Shown: piece by piece, positions 1 to 8,911 of the stretch | Position numbering within the stretch: the first letter of the stretch is position 1 | Layout of the letters: every line of letters starts with the position of its first letter | Origin: a bacterium | GTDB taxonomy: Bacteria > UBP15 > UBA6099 > JAJRTR01 | Direction of reading: 5' to 3' | Length of the DNA: 37,612 nucleotides | Assembly (NCBI GenBank): GCA_024278215.1 | Contig: JAJRTR010000007.1 | Span: 1-37,612 of the forward strand | Position numbers and translations under genes: made by a program | Notes under the pieces: model-generated | What the model saw: only the letters and a program-made list of their open reading frames with translations | Told to the model about the DNA's origin: nothing | Database searches by the model: none

Positions 1-451
1 CGAGCAGATTCTCGGCGTCACCGATTACAACGGCATCGACGAAGTCCGCCGTCGGCTCGGGGTTCGCGCTGATTGCCACACCGCCTGCGATCACGAGCGG
101 CAAGCCGGTTCTTCGTTCAGCCTGCTGCTCGACACCACCCGATTCCAACATGCGAACCATATTCACGTATCCGCCTTCAAAAGGTAGCGAAAACGCCACG
201 AGATCATAATCCGACAACGGCCTTCCGGCCTCGATCGTCCGAAGCTTCCGTTTCTTATTCAGTTGCCGGTCTGGCATGAATGACCGGTCGCATCTTACCT
301 CCTCCCTGCTGTTGAGCAGATGATAAATCCACAGGAAACCCAGGTTTGCCATGCCGGCTTTGTAATGTTCGGGAAAGCAGAGCGCCACTCGAAGCTGGAA
401 ATCTTCCCAGCGGCCTTTCTTTCCGTAGTCGTAGAGCCATTTCTCCGGCAT
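1..451 (-). CDS. B12-binding-type radical SAM protein, N-terminal part (cut by left edge)
   Basis: An open frame runs from an ATG at 451 to the left edge, giving 150 codons with no stop. The translation has the look of the N-terminal cobalamin-binding-like domain of radical SAM proteins of the TIGR03960 kind. It contains RVALCFPEHYKAGMANLGF near residues 21-39, SDYDLVAFSLPFEGGYVNM near residue 80, and LPLVIAGGVAISANPEP followed by DAVVIGDAENLL at the edge. In this family the glycine-rich segment precedes the radical SAM CxxxCxxC domain, which would lie outside the window. The start is uncertain. The ATG has AGGAG only one base upstream, and an in-frame TTG five codons earlier (466) follows directly on a TGA. 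It lies about 100 bp downstream of ftsZ on the same strand. The substrate is unknown. Confidence 0.75.
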   Translation of the reverse strand, partial: MPEKWLYDYGKKGRWEDFQLRVALCFPEHYKAGMANLGFLWIYHLLNSREEVRCDRSFMPDRQLNKKRKLRTIEAGRPLSDYDLVAFSLPFEGGYVNMVRMLESGGVEQQAERRTGLPLVIAGGVAISANPEPTADFVDAVVIGDAENLL

Positions 452-524
452 ACTCCTGAAATCCAATCAGTTTTCTTTTTCGCCGCTCCCTGTCGAATAG
501 TCGATCAAGCTTTAGCAACAGCTG

Positions 525-543
525 AAAACAGACTCACTGTTTT
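525..543. terminator. Short stem-loop after ftsZ
   Basis: AAAACAG and CTGTTTT form a perfect 7-bp inverted repeat around a 5-base loop, ten bases downstream of the ftsZ stop. Because the arms are A/T-rich at their outer ends, the transcript in the ftsZ direction would have a short U run inside the stem. It could be a weak terminator or attenuator between ftsZ and the radical SAM gene. The stem has only two G-C pairs, so its function is doubtful. Confidence 0.3.
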
Positions 544-553
544 TAACGGGTCC

Positions 554-1768
554 CTATCTATCTTTCCTCGGTTTCTTTTTCAGGAATGATGGTATGTCAA
601 GATCATCATCCACCGGGGAAGGTGTTTCAGTGACTTTTTTCGTCCATGACGGTTTGGGCTCATCCGGCATCTCTTCCATATCAAGTTCCGGGCTGGTTTT
701 CTGATCCGGACCCGGTTGAGGCCGCGGCACCGGTTGTCGCCGGGGAGCCTGGGGTTCAGGCTGCGGCAGCGAATGTTGCTTCTGCTGCGAACGCGGTTCG
801 GGACGCCTGTCCTGCACCTGCGAGTCGAATGCCGTCGCGATTACAGTCACCCTTATACCGTCTTTCAGGTCTTCGTCTATCACAGTTCCGAAAATGATGT
901 TCGCGTCTTCCGAGGCCGCTTCGTTTATAACTTCGGCGGCGATATTCACATCTGTAAGACTCATGTCGGGGCCGCCGGTTATGTTGAGCAGGATACCTTT
1001 CGCGCCCTTGATGGACGTTTCGAGAAGCGGGCAGGATATTGCTTCCTCCGCCGCGCGGCGTGCCTGGTCGTCACTGCTGCTGAAGCCGATACCGATAAGC
1101 GCGGTGCCTGCGTTCTGCATGATGGTTTTGACATCCGCATAGTCCAGATTGATGACGCCCGGCACGGTAATAAGGTCTGAAATGCCCTGCACTCCCTGCC
1201 TCAGCACATCGTCCGCCGTCTTGAAAGCTTCCACGAGCGCAGTGTCTTCATCCATTATGTCAAGCAGCCTGTCGTTCGGGATCACGATCAATGTATCGAC
1301 TTCGCGCGACAGGGCCTCAATGCCCTGCAAAGCAACGTTCATCCTGCGTTTCCCTTCGAAGGCAAACGGTTTTGTGACGACCCCGATGGTGAGAGCACCG
1401 AGATTTTTCGCGGTTCGCGCGACAATGGGAGAAGCGCCTGTGCCCGTGCCGCCGCCCATACCCGCCGTGATGAAGATCATGTCCGCGCCTTCGATAGACG
1501 ACTCGATCTCGGCTATGCTGAGTTCCGCGGCCTTGTGGCCGATCTCCGGGTCGGCACCCGCGCCGAGCCCTCGTGTCACTTTTCCGCCGATCTGGAGTTT
1601 TTCCTTTGCCTTGCTCACTTCCAGAACCTGGGCGTCGGTGTTGACCACTATGAAATCCACACCACATATACCGACCTCTATCATCCTGTCTACAGCGTTG
1701 CAGCCACCGCCGCCAACACCTACAACCTTGATTTTCGCAAACTTTTCAACCTTTGGCTCGAAGTTCAC
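554..1768 (-). CDS. ftsZ: Cell division protein FtsZ
   Basis: Bacterial tubulin homologue, a GTPase that polymerises into the Z-ring at midcell. The 404-residue product begins with the nucleotide-binding segment [13 protein letters not shown] (residues 17-29). It has the tubulin signature GGGTGTG near residue 105 and the catalytic T7-loop region with NLDYADV near residue 207. After about residue 315 comes a Pro/Gln-rich linker, and the protein ends in the conserved tail [13 protein letters not shown], the peptide that binds FtsA and other partners. The start is a GTG with a strong GAGGAGG ribosome binding site about seven bases upstream. It is the last division gene of the dcw cluster, 126 bp after ftsA. 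That gap holds a GC-rich GGCGCGCC palindrome (848-855 past base 1000) but no convincing promoter. Length and motifs are normal. Confidence 0.98.
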   Translation of the reverse strand: MNFEPKVEKFAKIKVVGVGGGGCNAVDRMIEVGICGVDFIVVNTDAQVLEVSKAKEKLQIGGKVTRGLGAGADPEIGHKAAELSIAEIESSIEGADMIFITAGMGGGTGTGASPIVARTAKNLGALTIGVVTKPFAFEGKRRMNVALQGIEALSREVDTLIVIPNDRLLDIMDEDTALVEAFKTADDVLRQGVQGISDLITVPGVINLDYADVKTIMQNAGTALIGIGFSSSDDQARRAAEEAISCPLLETSIKGAKGILLNITGGPDMSLTDVNIAAEVINEAASEDANIIFGTVIDEDLKDGIRVTVIATAFDSQVQDRRPEPRSQQKQHSLPQPEPQAPRRQPVPRPQPGPDQKTSPELDMEEMPDEPKPSWTKKVTETPSPVDDDLDIPSFLKKKPRKDR

Positions 1769-1894
1769 CTGGTACCTCCTCGAATACAGGGTATGTCCCT
1801 GTTGTCGGGCTCCAACGGGTGAAGCCGACTTACGGATTCCACGGCGCGGCGCGCCGAGTTTTCTATAGTTCTGATTCCTTTATCTTTGTTGTCT

Positions 1895-3141
1895 TCACTT
1901 CGAAAAACCTTTAAAGAATTTCGTTATCGTGTTGATTACATTGTGTATAACAGAATCCGACGGCGGCACTGCCGAGTAACCTGCACGCACCGAATGCTTC
2001 GCCGCCCACGACAGCATTCCGAAGGCTGTCGAACTGAATGTGTTGCTGATCTTATCGCTGAACGGACCATTGTATTTCGGACTTGCCACACGGGCTTTAA
2101 AACCGAGTATCTCTTCGGCCATCTCCGGCAATCCGTCCAGCAGCGCTGTTCCGCAGGTGATTACGACACCTGCGGGAAGCACCGTTGGCGGCAGGTTGTT
2201 CTCCATATCGCCGCGGATAATCCTCAGCAGTTCGGACACTCGCGGCTGGATCACCTGGCTGAGCATTCCTTTGGGCACCTGCGTTCTGTCCTCGCCGCCG
2301 ACATGATCGATTTCTATCGGGTCGCTGTCGTCGACGCCTTCCATGTATGCGCGTCCGTGCTCGATTTTCAGACGTTCCGCCTCCGCCCTGGATGTGCCGA
2401 AGTATACAGCTATGTCATTGTCGATATGTGCGCCGCCTACCGGAATCACCCATGAATTCAGCAGATAACCATCCTTGAAAACGGCGACATCCGTTGTGCC
2501 CGCCCCTATATCCAGCAGAACGATCCCCACCTGTTTTTCGTCGCTGTTCAGCACCGCTTCTCCCGAAGCGAGCCCCCCGAGCAGCAGGCCGTCTATCGGT
2601 ATGTCAAGTTTCAGAATGCACTTCGTAAGGTTATTTATAAAGGATGTCGAGCCGGTGATGATCTGCACCCCGACTTCGAGATTCATCCCGGACATACCCA
2701 GCGGGTCTTTTATTCCGCTCTGACCGTCGAGAGAGAAATCCTGTTCGATAATGTCAACAATCTGTTTTTCCGGCGGCAGCATCAGGTAGCGCGACGCTTC
2801 TATGGCTTTGCGAATGTCATCATGTGTCACTCCCCCGTGCGGGTCGAGGACAGGCGCTGTACCCCTGCTGCTGTTGGCTGCGATGTGCGATCCGCTGATG
2901 CTTATAAGCGCGCCGTCCATAACACGGTCGGCCATCTTTTCAGCTTCGCCGACAGATTCGTAAACCGCGCCGGTGACTGATTCGAGATCGACTACAAGAC
3001 CTTCTTCATGCCTTCGTTCGGCGAACTGCCGAGCCCGATTATGTTGAGATCACCGGAAGAATCGATCTCACCGATAGCCGTCAGCACCTTGGATGTGCCC
3101 ACGTCGATTACAGATAATGTTTTTACCTGTTCCTTTTTCAC
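1895..3141 (-). CDS. ftsA: Cell division protein FtsA, interrupted by a one-base frameshift
   Basis: Actin-fold ATPase that tethers FtsZ to the membrane. The N-terminal part is read from a GTG at 3141, which overlaps the TGA of the preceding sbp gene. It carries the first phosphate motif, VIDVGTSKVLTAIGE, but hits TAG at 2992-2994 after NEGMKKVL. The remaining frame starts immediately with VVDLESVTGAVYESVGEAE and continues through the second phosphate motif DIGAGTTDVAVFKDG to TITKFFKGFSK, an amphipathic C-terminal helix typical of FtsA. One extra G at 3000/3001 (GG to GGG) restores KKGLVVDLE and a continuous 415-residue protein of normal length. FtsA sequences usually have a glycine followed by a valine-rich stretch at this point, so the break is a clean single-base loss. 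Either the assembly has an indel or the gene is truly split. Confidence 0.93.
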
Positions 3142-3452
3142 TTTGCTTCCATTCCCGGATATCGCGAATTTGATATTGTGCTGAATATCGACAACATCAA
3201 CACCAGGACTACAAATGGCGCCAGCGGCGCCCCGCTCCATTGTTCTATCCATAACGCTGCGTAGCAGAAAAATCCCTTCTTCAATAATCCCGGGAGAATC
3301 TTCCTCTCCCGGTCCCTGATGGATGCCGTCAACTCATCTGCCAGTACAAGTGTGATGATAAAACCCGTAAGTCCGTCGAAAGCAAGGCCGCCCGCATGCA
3401 GCGAACTCGATAGCAGCAAACCGATTATCAGACCTGCGACGGTTTCAATCAT
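3138..3452 (-). CDS. sbp: Small basic protein, DUF1290 family
   Basis: A 104-residue membrane protein with three hydrophobic segments (about residues 3-20, 24-38 and 75-93) separated by a basic stretch (RDRERKILPGLLKKG). This matches the DUF1290/Sbp family found between DUF881 genes and ftsA in Bacillus-type division clusters. The ATG overlaps the end of the DUF881 gene by eight bases and has GGAG seven bases upstream. Its TGA overlaps the GTG of ftsA, so translation of the three genes is probably coupled. The molecular role of the family is not established. Position implies a link to divisome or envelope assembly. Confidence 0.85.
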   Translation of the reverse strand: MIETVAGLIIGLLLSSSLHAGGLAFDGLTGFIITLVLADELTASIRDRERKILPGLLKKGFFCYAALWIEQWSGAPLAPFVVLVLMLSIFSTISNSRYPGMEAK

Positions 3453-4380
3453 CAGGTGTCTCCGTATTCATTACTTCCGGCCCGTTTTCCTTCTTTTCCT
3501 TTTTCTCCGCTTGTTTTTCCACCGCTTCTTTCTTCTGTGCCGGTTCTTTGTTTATTTCGTTCGCTTTTTTCTTATCCTTTTCTTTTGCGTCTTTGTCTGT
3601 CTCGACTTTCGCGCCGACTTCTGCGCCGACAACGGTTTCCTCTTTTCTTTCCGGTTTTACTTCAACTTTTACCTTCACAGTTTTTTTCAATATTTTTTTC
3701 TTCTTCGGCGATGCAGTGTTTTTTTCGGTTTCCGGTTTCTTTTTGTTTGCCGTTGCCGCCGCTTTTTTCTTTTTTTCGGTTTCTTCCTTCGCTTTCTTTT
3801 CTTTCTTTACTTCGATGTGCATTTTTGCGCCGCCGTCATATGCAGGAATATCGAGTGTTTCGATTTTATCTACCTGTACCTTCAACTTTTCCTCGGCAAG
3901 CAGGTCTACCACTCCGCCCATCATGAGTATCGACTGCTTGAGCACTTCCGGGTCGCCCGTCGCATCTACGACATAGGGGGGTACCGTATTGCGACCGTTT
4001 ATGCTGATGGCAGGCCCGATGCACCTGATCTCCGTTACCGCAACTATCCTGTTGCCGTTTATCGACATCGCTTCGGCACCGGCGGCGAACAATTCGTTGC
4101 GAATCATTAGCAGGTCTCGCTCGTGAACGATCAGCCTTTCCGTCTTGAGCGGCCTGTTTCGTCTCCGCGTGGCGTCCGTGACGGTGATCCTGATGCCGGG
4201 ACCTGTGACGGGAGTCAGTCCGGCGAGTTTCAATACTTCCTCCTCGACCGGCAGTTCCGGTTTCTCAGGCTCGACCCAGGTCATGCCCCGCCATGAGATT
4301 TCAGGCCATTCTCCGCGCACTATATTGCCCGCGGCGAGACCAAGGACAAGAGCTGTCGCGAAGAGTAATATCCGTCTCAT
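3445..4380 (-). CDS. DUF881 family protein with long Lys/Glu-rich tail
   Basis: The first 25 residues are an uncleaved anchor or signal helix (RRILLFATALVLGLAAGNIV). The DUF881 domain covers about residues 50-175. It includes the characteristic VTGPGIRITVTDA, the helix RNELFAAGAEAMSINGNR, and the segment IRCIGPAISINGRNTVPPYVV followed by ATGDPEVLKQSIL, written here in two parts. DUF881 proteins (YlxW/YlxX in Bacillus) sit beside sbp and divIB in division clusters and have no settled function. From about residue 195 to the end the protein is almost entirely Lys, Glu and Ala, a low-complexity charged extension that ordinary family members lack. The gene is 15 bp after ftsQ with a weak purine-rich ribosome binding site. 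Confidence 0.85.
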   Translation of the reverse strand: MRRILLFATALVLGLAAGNIVRGEWPEISWRGMTWVEPEKPELPVEEEVLKLAGLTPVTGPGIRITVTDATRRRNRPLKTERLIVHERDLLMIRNELFAAGAEAMSINGNRIVAVTEIRCIGPAISINGRNTVPPYVVDATGDPEVLKQSILMMGGVVDLLAEEKLKVQVDKIETLDIPAYDGGAKMHIEVKKEKKAKEETEKKKKAAATANKKKPETEKNTASPKKKKILKKTVKVKVEVKPERKEETVVGAEVGAKVETDKDAKEKDKKKANEINKEPAQKKEAVEKQAEKKEKKENGPEVMNTETPDD

Positions 4381-4395
4381 GATTTTTTGTTTTTC

Positions 4396-5223
4396 TTATC
4401 CTTTCGCCGGTATGAACGAAGGTACGGAAAGCAGTTCAAAGTTGAGTCCCTCGAATTTTTCGCCGGCTTCTTTGAGTTTTCTGTAGACGATGGGTACAAG
4501 CATTAGCTTCTTTTCGATGTCACTCCCGTCGCCGAGCAACACGTAGGTTCCATCGCGGAGAATTACTTTTATTCCGCGATGATCGAACCTGATAATTCCA
4601 TATCTTTTTTTGAGATTCGCCCCATCCGTCCGATACATTCTCATCAGTATATCCTGATACGGGAACACGAGCTTCTGGCCGATATCCGCATGCTTTACGG
4701 CATCGCTGTGGATGCGGAGCAGTCGCGGATCGGAAACACCGCTCAGCTTCTCGAGTATGATCATATCGCTGTCCACGAGATAGTACTGCCTTCCGTTTGT
4801 GATGTATGCGAATGGCTGCCTCTCGTAAACTTTTATGCGTACCTTCGACGGGACGACCCTGTGCACTGAAACGCTTTTCACCAGCGGCTGACTCTCGATC
4901 GAGTGTTTTATTGTGCCGACGGGAAGCGTAAACAGATTTTCACCGATAGAAATCTGTGAGTCTTCATACATCTGTTCCGCATTAGCCCTTTTCACACCAG
5001 TTATTTCGACCACTTTCACCTTGAAAGCATCCACGTTCAACACAATAATGCTCGACATGCACAGGAAAAAGAAAAGCACCGCGAATACCCGCAGATATCT
5101 GGTCCTCTTCCTCTTTACCAGTCGTCTTTGAGGCGTCGCGATAGTGCGCTTCGTAGCAGCGTAATAAGCAGAAGTCCGATATTTCCGCCCCTGCTGTGAT
5201 CCGGTATTCCTGTGCATCGCCAT
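4396..5223 (-). CDS. ftsQ: Cell division protein FtsQ/DivIB
   Basis: Bitopic division protein that links FtsL/FtsB and FtsI to the Z-ring. The 275-residue product has a basic cytoplasmic N-terminus (residues 1-44) and one transmembrane helix (YLRVFAVLFFFLCMSSIIVL, about 43-62). A POTRA domain starts at VKVVEITGVKRANAEQMY and contains the usual SVHRVVPSKVRIKVYERQPFA-type strand. A beta domain ends in FEGLNFELLSVPSFIPAKG. The start is the ATG at 5223 with a purine-rich GAGGTGG upstream. It is 31 bp from murG. murC, murB and ddl, which often sit between murG and ftsQ, are absent. Confidence 0.88.
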   Translation of the reverse strand: MAMHRNTGSQQGRKYRTSAYYAATKRTIATPQRRLVKRKRTRYLRVFAVLFFFLCMSSIIVLNVDAFKVKVVEITGVKRANAEQMYEDSQISIGENLFTLPVGTIKHSIESQPLVKSVSVHRVVPSKVRIKVYERQPFAYITNGRQYYLVDSDMIILEKLSGVSDPRLLRIHSDAVKHADIGQKLVFPYQDILMRMYRTDGANLKKRYGIIRFDHRGIKVILRDGTYVLLGDGSDIEKKLMLVPIVYRKLKEAGEKFEGLNFELLSVPSFIPAKG

Positions 5224-5254
5224 ATCTTATCCCACCTCTGTCGTGTAATTTTCC

Positions 5255-6367
5255 TCAATTGAGGAACGGGGTTATTTCCTCCGCCATTTTCGCGGCAACG
5301 CCCGGCGTATAATGCTTCCCGGCTGTTTCCGCCATACTTTCGAGTGTTGCAGGACTCTCAAGCAGTTCGAATATTTCTTTGTCGAGTTTTTCTCCGGTCA
5401 TGTCGGCGTCCGCGATCATTTTCGCCGCACCCTTCGCTTCGAGTTCACGCGCGTTGTGGAACTGATGGTCAGCCGTGGCGAAAGGATAGGGCACAAGGAT
5501 CGCGGGTATGCCGATGGAAGTCACTTCGGCTATCGTCGTAGCCCCGGCCCTGCACACCACGAGGTCGCACGCGCAATAGGCTTCGAACATCTCGTGCAGA
5601 TAATCTTTCACGACCACCTTCAGCAACATATCATCGCCCGGCGCGATCTCTCTATAATGTTTCTTCGCGGCATCATAATTGTTTTTGCCCGCGAGGTGCA
5701 GTATCTGCACGTCGCTTCTGTCCCTGTTTAGGCTTGCAAATTCATAAGCCGCCGTGTTGATGGACTGCGCCCCCTGGCTGCCGCCGAAGATAAATACTGT
5801 TTTTCTCTCCAGATCGAGCCCCAGCATTTCACGCGCTTTTCTCTTATCCATTTTCTTCATTCCGTCGAACCGCGACGGATTGCCTGTAAATATCGCTTTA
5901 TCGCCGAATTCGCGGGCGGTCGTTTCGTAGCTGACGAAGACTCCGCGGGCAAATCGCGACAGCATCCTGTTTGCTTTGCCGACGACGGAATTCTGCTCGT
6001 GAATGAACACCGCCCTGCGGCAGAGCGCTCCGCCTATCACGGTCGGGAAGGAGCCGTAGCCGCCGAATCCCACGATGACGTCGGGATCGACTCGCCTCAC
6101 CATCGACATTCCATTTGCAGCTACCGCCATTATCTCGACTCCGAAAAGCAGGGTTTGCGCGGACAACTTTCGCTTCGGTATTTTTACGACACGAACCGGC
6201 TCAAACCCGAGTTCGTATCGTTCCGCGATTACCTGTTCCTGCCCGTCTTTTTTTCCCGCTATCAGCACTTGAATGCGGGATTGCATCTGTTGCAAGTGTT
6301 TTGCGAGGGCTATCGCCGGATATATATGGCCGCCCGTCCCCGCTACTCCCAAGAGTACTTTTGGCAT
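5255..6367 (-). CDS. murG: UDP-GlcNAc:lipid I N-acetylglucosaminyltransferase MurG
   Basis: GT28-family enzyme at the inner face of the membrane that adds GlcNAc to lipid I to make lipid II. The 370-residue product has the N-terminal G-loop GVAGTGGHIYPAIALA and a second glycine loop in FIFGGSQGAQSIN. The sugar-nucleotide-binding C-terminal motif is CRAGATTIAEVTSIGIPAIL followed by VPYPFATADHQFHNA. I chose the ATG at 6367 because GGAGG lies five bases upstream. An in-frame GTG at 6379 would put the ribosome binding site inside the gene. The open ftsW frame overlaps the first 167 bases, which is abnormal and discussed under ftsW. Confidence 0.96.
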   Translation of the reverse strand: MPKVLLGVAGTGGHIYPAIALAKHLQQMQSRIQVLIAGKKDGQEQVIAERYELGFEPVRVVKIPKRKLSAQTLLFGVEIMAVAANGMSMVRRVDPDVIVGFGGYGSFPTVIGGALCRRAVFIHEQNSVVGKANRMLSRFARGVFVSYETTAREFGDKAIFTGNPSRFDGMKKMDKRKAREMLGLDLERKTVFIFGGSQGAQSINTAAYEFASLNRDRSDVQILHLAGKNNYDAAKKHYREIAPGDDMLLKVVVKDYLHEMFEAYCACDLVVCRAGATTIAEVTSIGIPAILVPYPFATADHQFHNARELEAKGAAKMIADADMTGEKLDKEIFELLESPATLESMAETAGKHYTPGVAAKMAEEITPFLN

Positions 6368-7553
6368 GGCTTCCTCCACTTACCCTTGACCCGTGCGACG
6401 AGATATTGAGCAGAATGCCCACACCTATAAATGAGCAGACGAGCGACGCGCCGCCGAAGCTGATAAAAGGAAGCGTTGTGCCCGTCACCGGGACAAGCCC
6501 GGTCGCAACGGCCATGTTCACTATCGCCTGGAACGAGATCATCCAGACTATGCCGACCGCCAGGTAAGCACCGAGCGGGTCATTGCATCGATTCGCGATT
6601 CTGAGGCCCCTGTAACACACCAGCACAAACAGCAACGCTACCGCCGTCATCCCGATAAGCCCCAGTTCCTCTCCGATTATCGAGAAGATAAAGTCCGACG
6701 ACTGCTGCGGAAGATAGAATCTTTTCTGCAGCGAATTGCCCAGTCCCTGCCCGAAGACGCCTCCGTTGGCTATTGCTATCATTGATTGAATCTTCTGAAA
6801 TCCCGCGCCCATCGGATCGGAATCGGCATGTAGAAAACCTATTATCCGCCTGGCCCTGTAGCCTGCGCACATCACGAGTGGCACCGCCGCCGCAACTCCC
6901 GCGAGACCGATGCCGAGGAGATATCTTTTCTTTATACCAGCCACAAAAAGCATCACGAAAACGATAACTCCGACCATTGCCGTCATTCCGAAATCCGGCT
7001 CCATCATCAGCAACACGCTCATGATCGCAAGCACTATCATAGGCCATACAAGTATCCTTATATCGTTTATTTTTTTCTTGTAGTGATCGAGAAAAACAGC
7101 CATGAAAACGATAATTGCGATCTTGCTGGGCTCTCCGACGTGAATCAGAAATCCACCGACTGAAAGCCAGCGCCGTGCGCCGCCTATGCGCTCACCCATG
7201 ATCGGTGCGAGTATCAGCAGCACAATCGCCGCGCCCAGTATGACAGGCACGAGTTTGCGATAATACCTGTAATCGAAAACCGATGCCGCACACATCAGCG
7301 TTAGCGCAATAAACAGCCATTTCAACTGCTGTTTCAGAAAATACGTCGTGTCCGCCAGCAACGTATAGGAAAAGGCTCCGCTGGACGAAAAGATCATTAC
7401 AATGCCGATACAGGTGAGCATGATAATGAAAACAAGCAGCGAGAAATCGAACGAGTTTATGTCGTATTTCGAGGCGGCATCACTATCGCCCCAGAAGGTA
7501 CCGCCCGCAGGCGGTTTCCTTCGGTTAACTGTTTTTCTTCCGTTCGATTTCAT
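6201..7553 (-). CDS. ftsW: Septal peptidoglycan polymerase FtsW (3' end runs into murG)
   Basis: SEDS-family polytopic membrane glycosyltransferase that polymerises lipid II at the septum. Ten or so hydrophobic segments start at about residue 40. Family features visible are the EPDFGMTAMV loop, FIFSIIGEELGLIG, and the terminal block PFISFGGASLVCSFIGVGIL LNIS. The start is the ATG at 7553 inside the end of murD. The upstream frame (MEFCCCRRRRR) is an overlap shadow. After LLNIS the frame continues for about 65 hydrophilic residues inside murG, which is atypical. In the next frame NIS would be followed by RRTGQG and a TAA at 6380-6382, just before the murG ribosome binding site. That is the normal FtsW ending, so a one-base indel near 6400 is likely. 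Confidence 0.93.
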   Translation of the reverse strand: MKSNGRKTVNRRKPPAGGTFWGDSDAASKYDINSFDFSLLVFIIMLTCIGIVMIFSSSGAFSYTLLADTTYFLKQQLKWLFIALTLMCAASVFDYRYYRKLVPVILGAAIVLLILAPIMGERIGGARRWLSVGGFLIHVGEPSKIAIIVFMAVFLDHYKKKINDIRILVWPMIVLAIMSVLLMMEPDFGMTAMVGVIVFVMLFVAGIKKRYLLGIGLAGVAAAVPLVMCAGYRARRIIGFLHADSDPMGAGFQKIQSMIAIANGGVFGQGLGNSLQKRFYLPQQSSDFIFSIIGEELGLIGMTAVALLFVLVCYRGLRIANRCNDPLGAYLAVGIVWMISFQAIVNMAVATGLVPVTGTTLPFISFGGASLVCSFIGVGILLNISSHGSRVSGGSHAKSTLGSSGDGRPYISGDSPRKTLATDAIPHSSADSGKKRRAGTGNRGTIRTRV

Positions 7554-8898
7554 TTCTGAAAACCGTTCCTCTTTCCTCGTAATTTTCGTACAGATCGAAA
7601 CTCGACGACGACGGCGACAGCAGCAGAACTCCACCGGGCACCGTCATCTCCAGCCCCGTTTCTATCGTTTCCAACATCGTTTCAGTTCTCTTCAATTCGA
7701 TACCTTCGGTTTTTTTAAATTCGTCTGCGACTCTCCGAAGCCCCGGACCGAGCACGACCACTTTCGTCCCGCTCCGCACAATGGCTTCTTTCAACGGAGT
7801 GTAATCGAATCCCTTGTCGTCTCCATTCAGTATCAGAGTCACATGCCGTGAGTCGAAGGTCTCCATCGCCGCGAGCACAGCTTCAATATTCGTTGCCTTC
7901 GAGTCGTTCACAATATCGACGCCACCGATCTCTCCGAGCGATTCCAACCGGTGTGGAAGCCCCGCGAACGAGACGACTTCAGAACGTATATCTTCCGGCC
8001 CGGCGCCCGCCGCAATCGACGCCGCCGATACGGCCAGCACATTTGCGATGTTGTGGCTGCCCTTCAGCGCGACATCCTCTTCCCGGCAGATCGTGTGCCT
8101 GATGCCGTCCCATACGGCGACGAGACTGCCGCCCGACAGGAACGTGCCGCTGACGACTTCGAACCTGACACTGAACTCCGCTATTCGCGCACTGGTAATA
8201 TTCGCCATTGCTTCCACGAGCCTGTCGTCTCTGTTCAGCACCGCCGTCGATTCCGGCTTCATCTTCCCGAGCATACGCGCCTTCGCTCTCGCGTATTCCT
8301 CGATTGTCCGGTGTCTCGCCAGGTGGTCCGGCTGCACATTAAGAACAACACCTACCTGCGGACTGAATGTGCGGCAGAGTTCGAGCTGATAGCTGCTGAC
8401 TTCCACAATGTGCAGTGTATCTTTCGTGCTGCCCGTCGCCGCCTCGATGAACGGATGTCCAATGTTGCCGCTCACCCTGACGTCGTCACAGCATCGCTTT
8501 AGAATATTTCCCGCCATCGTCACCGAAGAAGTCTTTCCATTCGTTCCCGTGACGGCGACGATACGGCCCCTTGCGATCCGCGATGCGATCTCGATTTCCG
8601 ACACCCACTCGCCGCCTGCTCTGCGCACCGTGAGAAGCCTTTCGTCAACCGGCGCGAGGCCCGGACTTACGACGACAAGATTCGGCCTGAGATTCGCCGT
8701 TTCCGCAATGGGAATAAACCTTGCGCCGCTGCCCTCCGCTTCTTCAATCGCCGCGACCAGCGACGACAGGTCTTCACGCGCGTCGGTGATCCACACCTTC
8801 CTGCACATCGGTGAAAGAACTTTCGCACAGGACTTCCCGGTCATCCCGAGCCCTACTATCAGGACTTCGGCTTCGGCAAGATCAGTCACTCGTACCAC
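7525..8898 (-). CDS. murD: UDP-N-acetylmuramoylalanine--D-glutamate ligase MurD
   Basis: Cytoplasmic ATP-dependent ligase that adds D-Glu to UDP-MurNAc-L-Ala. The product (457 residues from the GTG at 8898) opens with the Rossmann-like LIVGLGMTGKSCAKVL. It has the Mur ligase P-loop VTGTNGKTSSVTMAGNIL and the substrate loop NVQPDHLARHRTIEEYARAK. The C-terminal domain contains GLPHRLESLGEIGGVDIVND followed by SKATN, and ends with SPSSSSFDLYENYEERG. The GTG was chosen because AAGGGAG lies eight bases upstream. A further GTG at 8889 is possible. The ORF overlaps the start of ftsW by 29 bases. Confidence 0.96.
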   Translation of the reverse strand: MVRVTDLAEAEVLIVGLGMTGKSCAKVLSPMCRKVWITDAREDLSSLVAAIEEAEGSGARFIPIAETANLRPNLVVVSPGLAPVDERLLTVRRAGGEWVSEIEIASRIARGRIVAVTGTNGKTSSVTMAGNILKRCCDDVRVSGNIGHPFIEAATGSTKDTLHIVEVSSYQLELCRTFSPQVGVVLNVQPDHLARHRTIEEYARAKARMLGKMKPESTAVLNRDDRLVEAMANITSARIAEFSVRFEVVSGTFLSGGSLVAVWDGIRHTICREEDVALKGSHNIANVLAVSAASIAAGAGPEDIRSEVVSFAGLPHRLESLGEIGGVDIVNDSKATNIEAVLAAMETFDSRHVTLILNGDDKGFDYTPLKEAIVRSGTKVVVLGPGLRRVADEFKKTEGIELKRTETMLETIETGLEMTVPGGVLLLSPSSSSFDLYENYEERGTVFRNEIERKKNS

Positions 8899-8911
8899 GA
8901 CATCGGCTCCC

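Noticed and set aside
2985-3010. Programmed -1 frameshift in ftsA
   Set aside because: There is no X-XXY-YYZ slippery heptamer and no obvious downstream stem. A lost G in a G run is simpler.
3319-4110. 263-codon plus-strand ORF opposite the DUF881 gene
   Set aside because: It is a Phe/Leu/Arg-rich antisense shadow of the Lys/Glu-rich tail, with no domain and no ribosome binding site.
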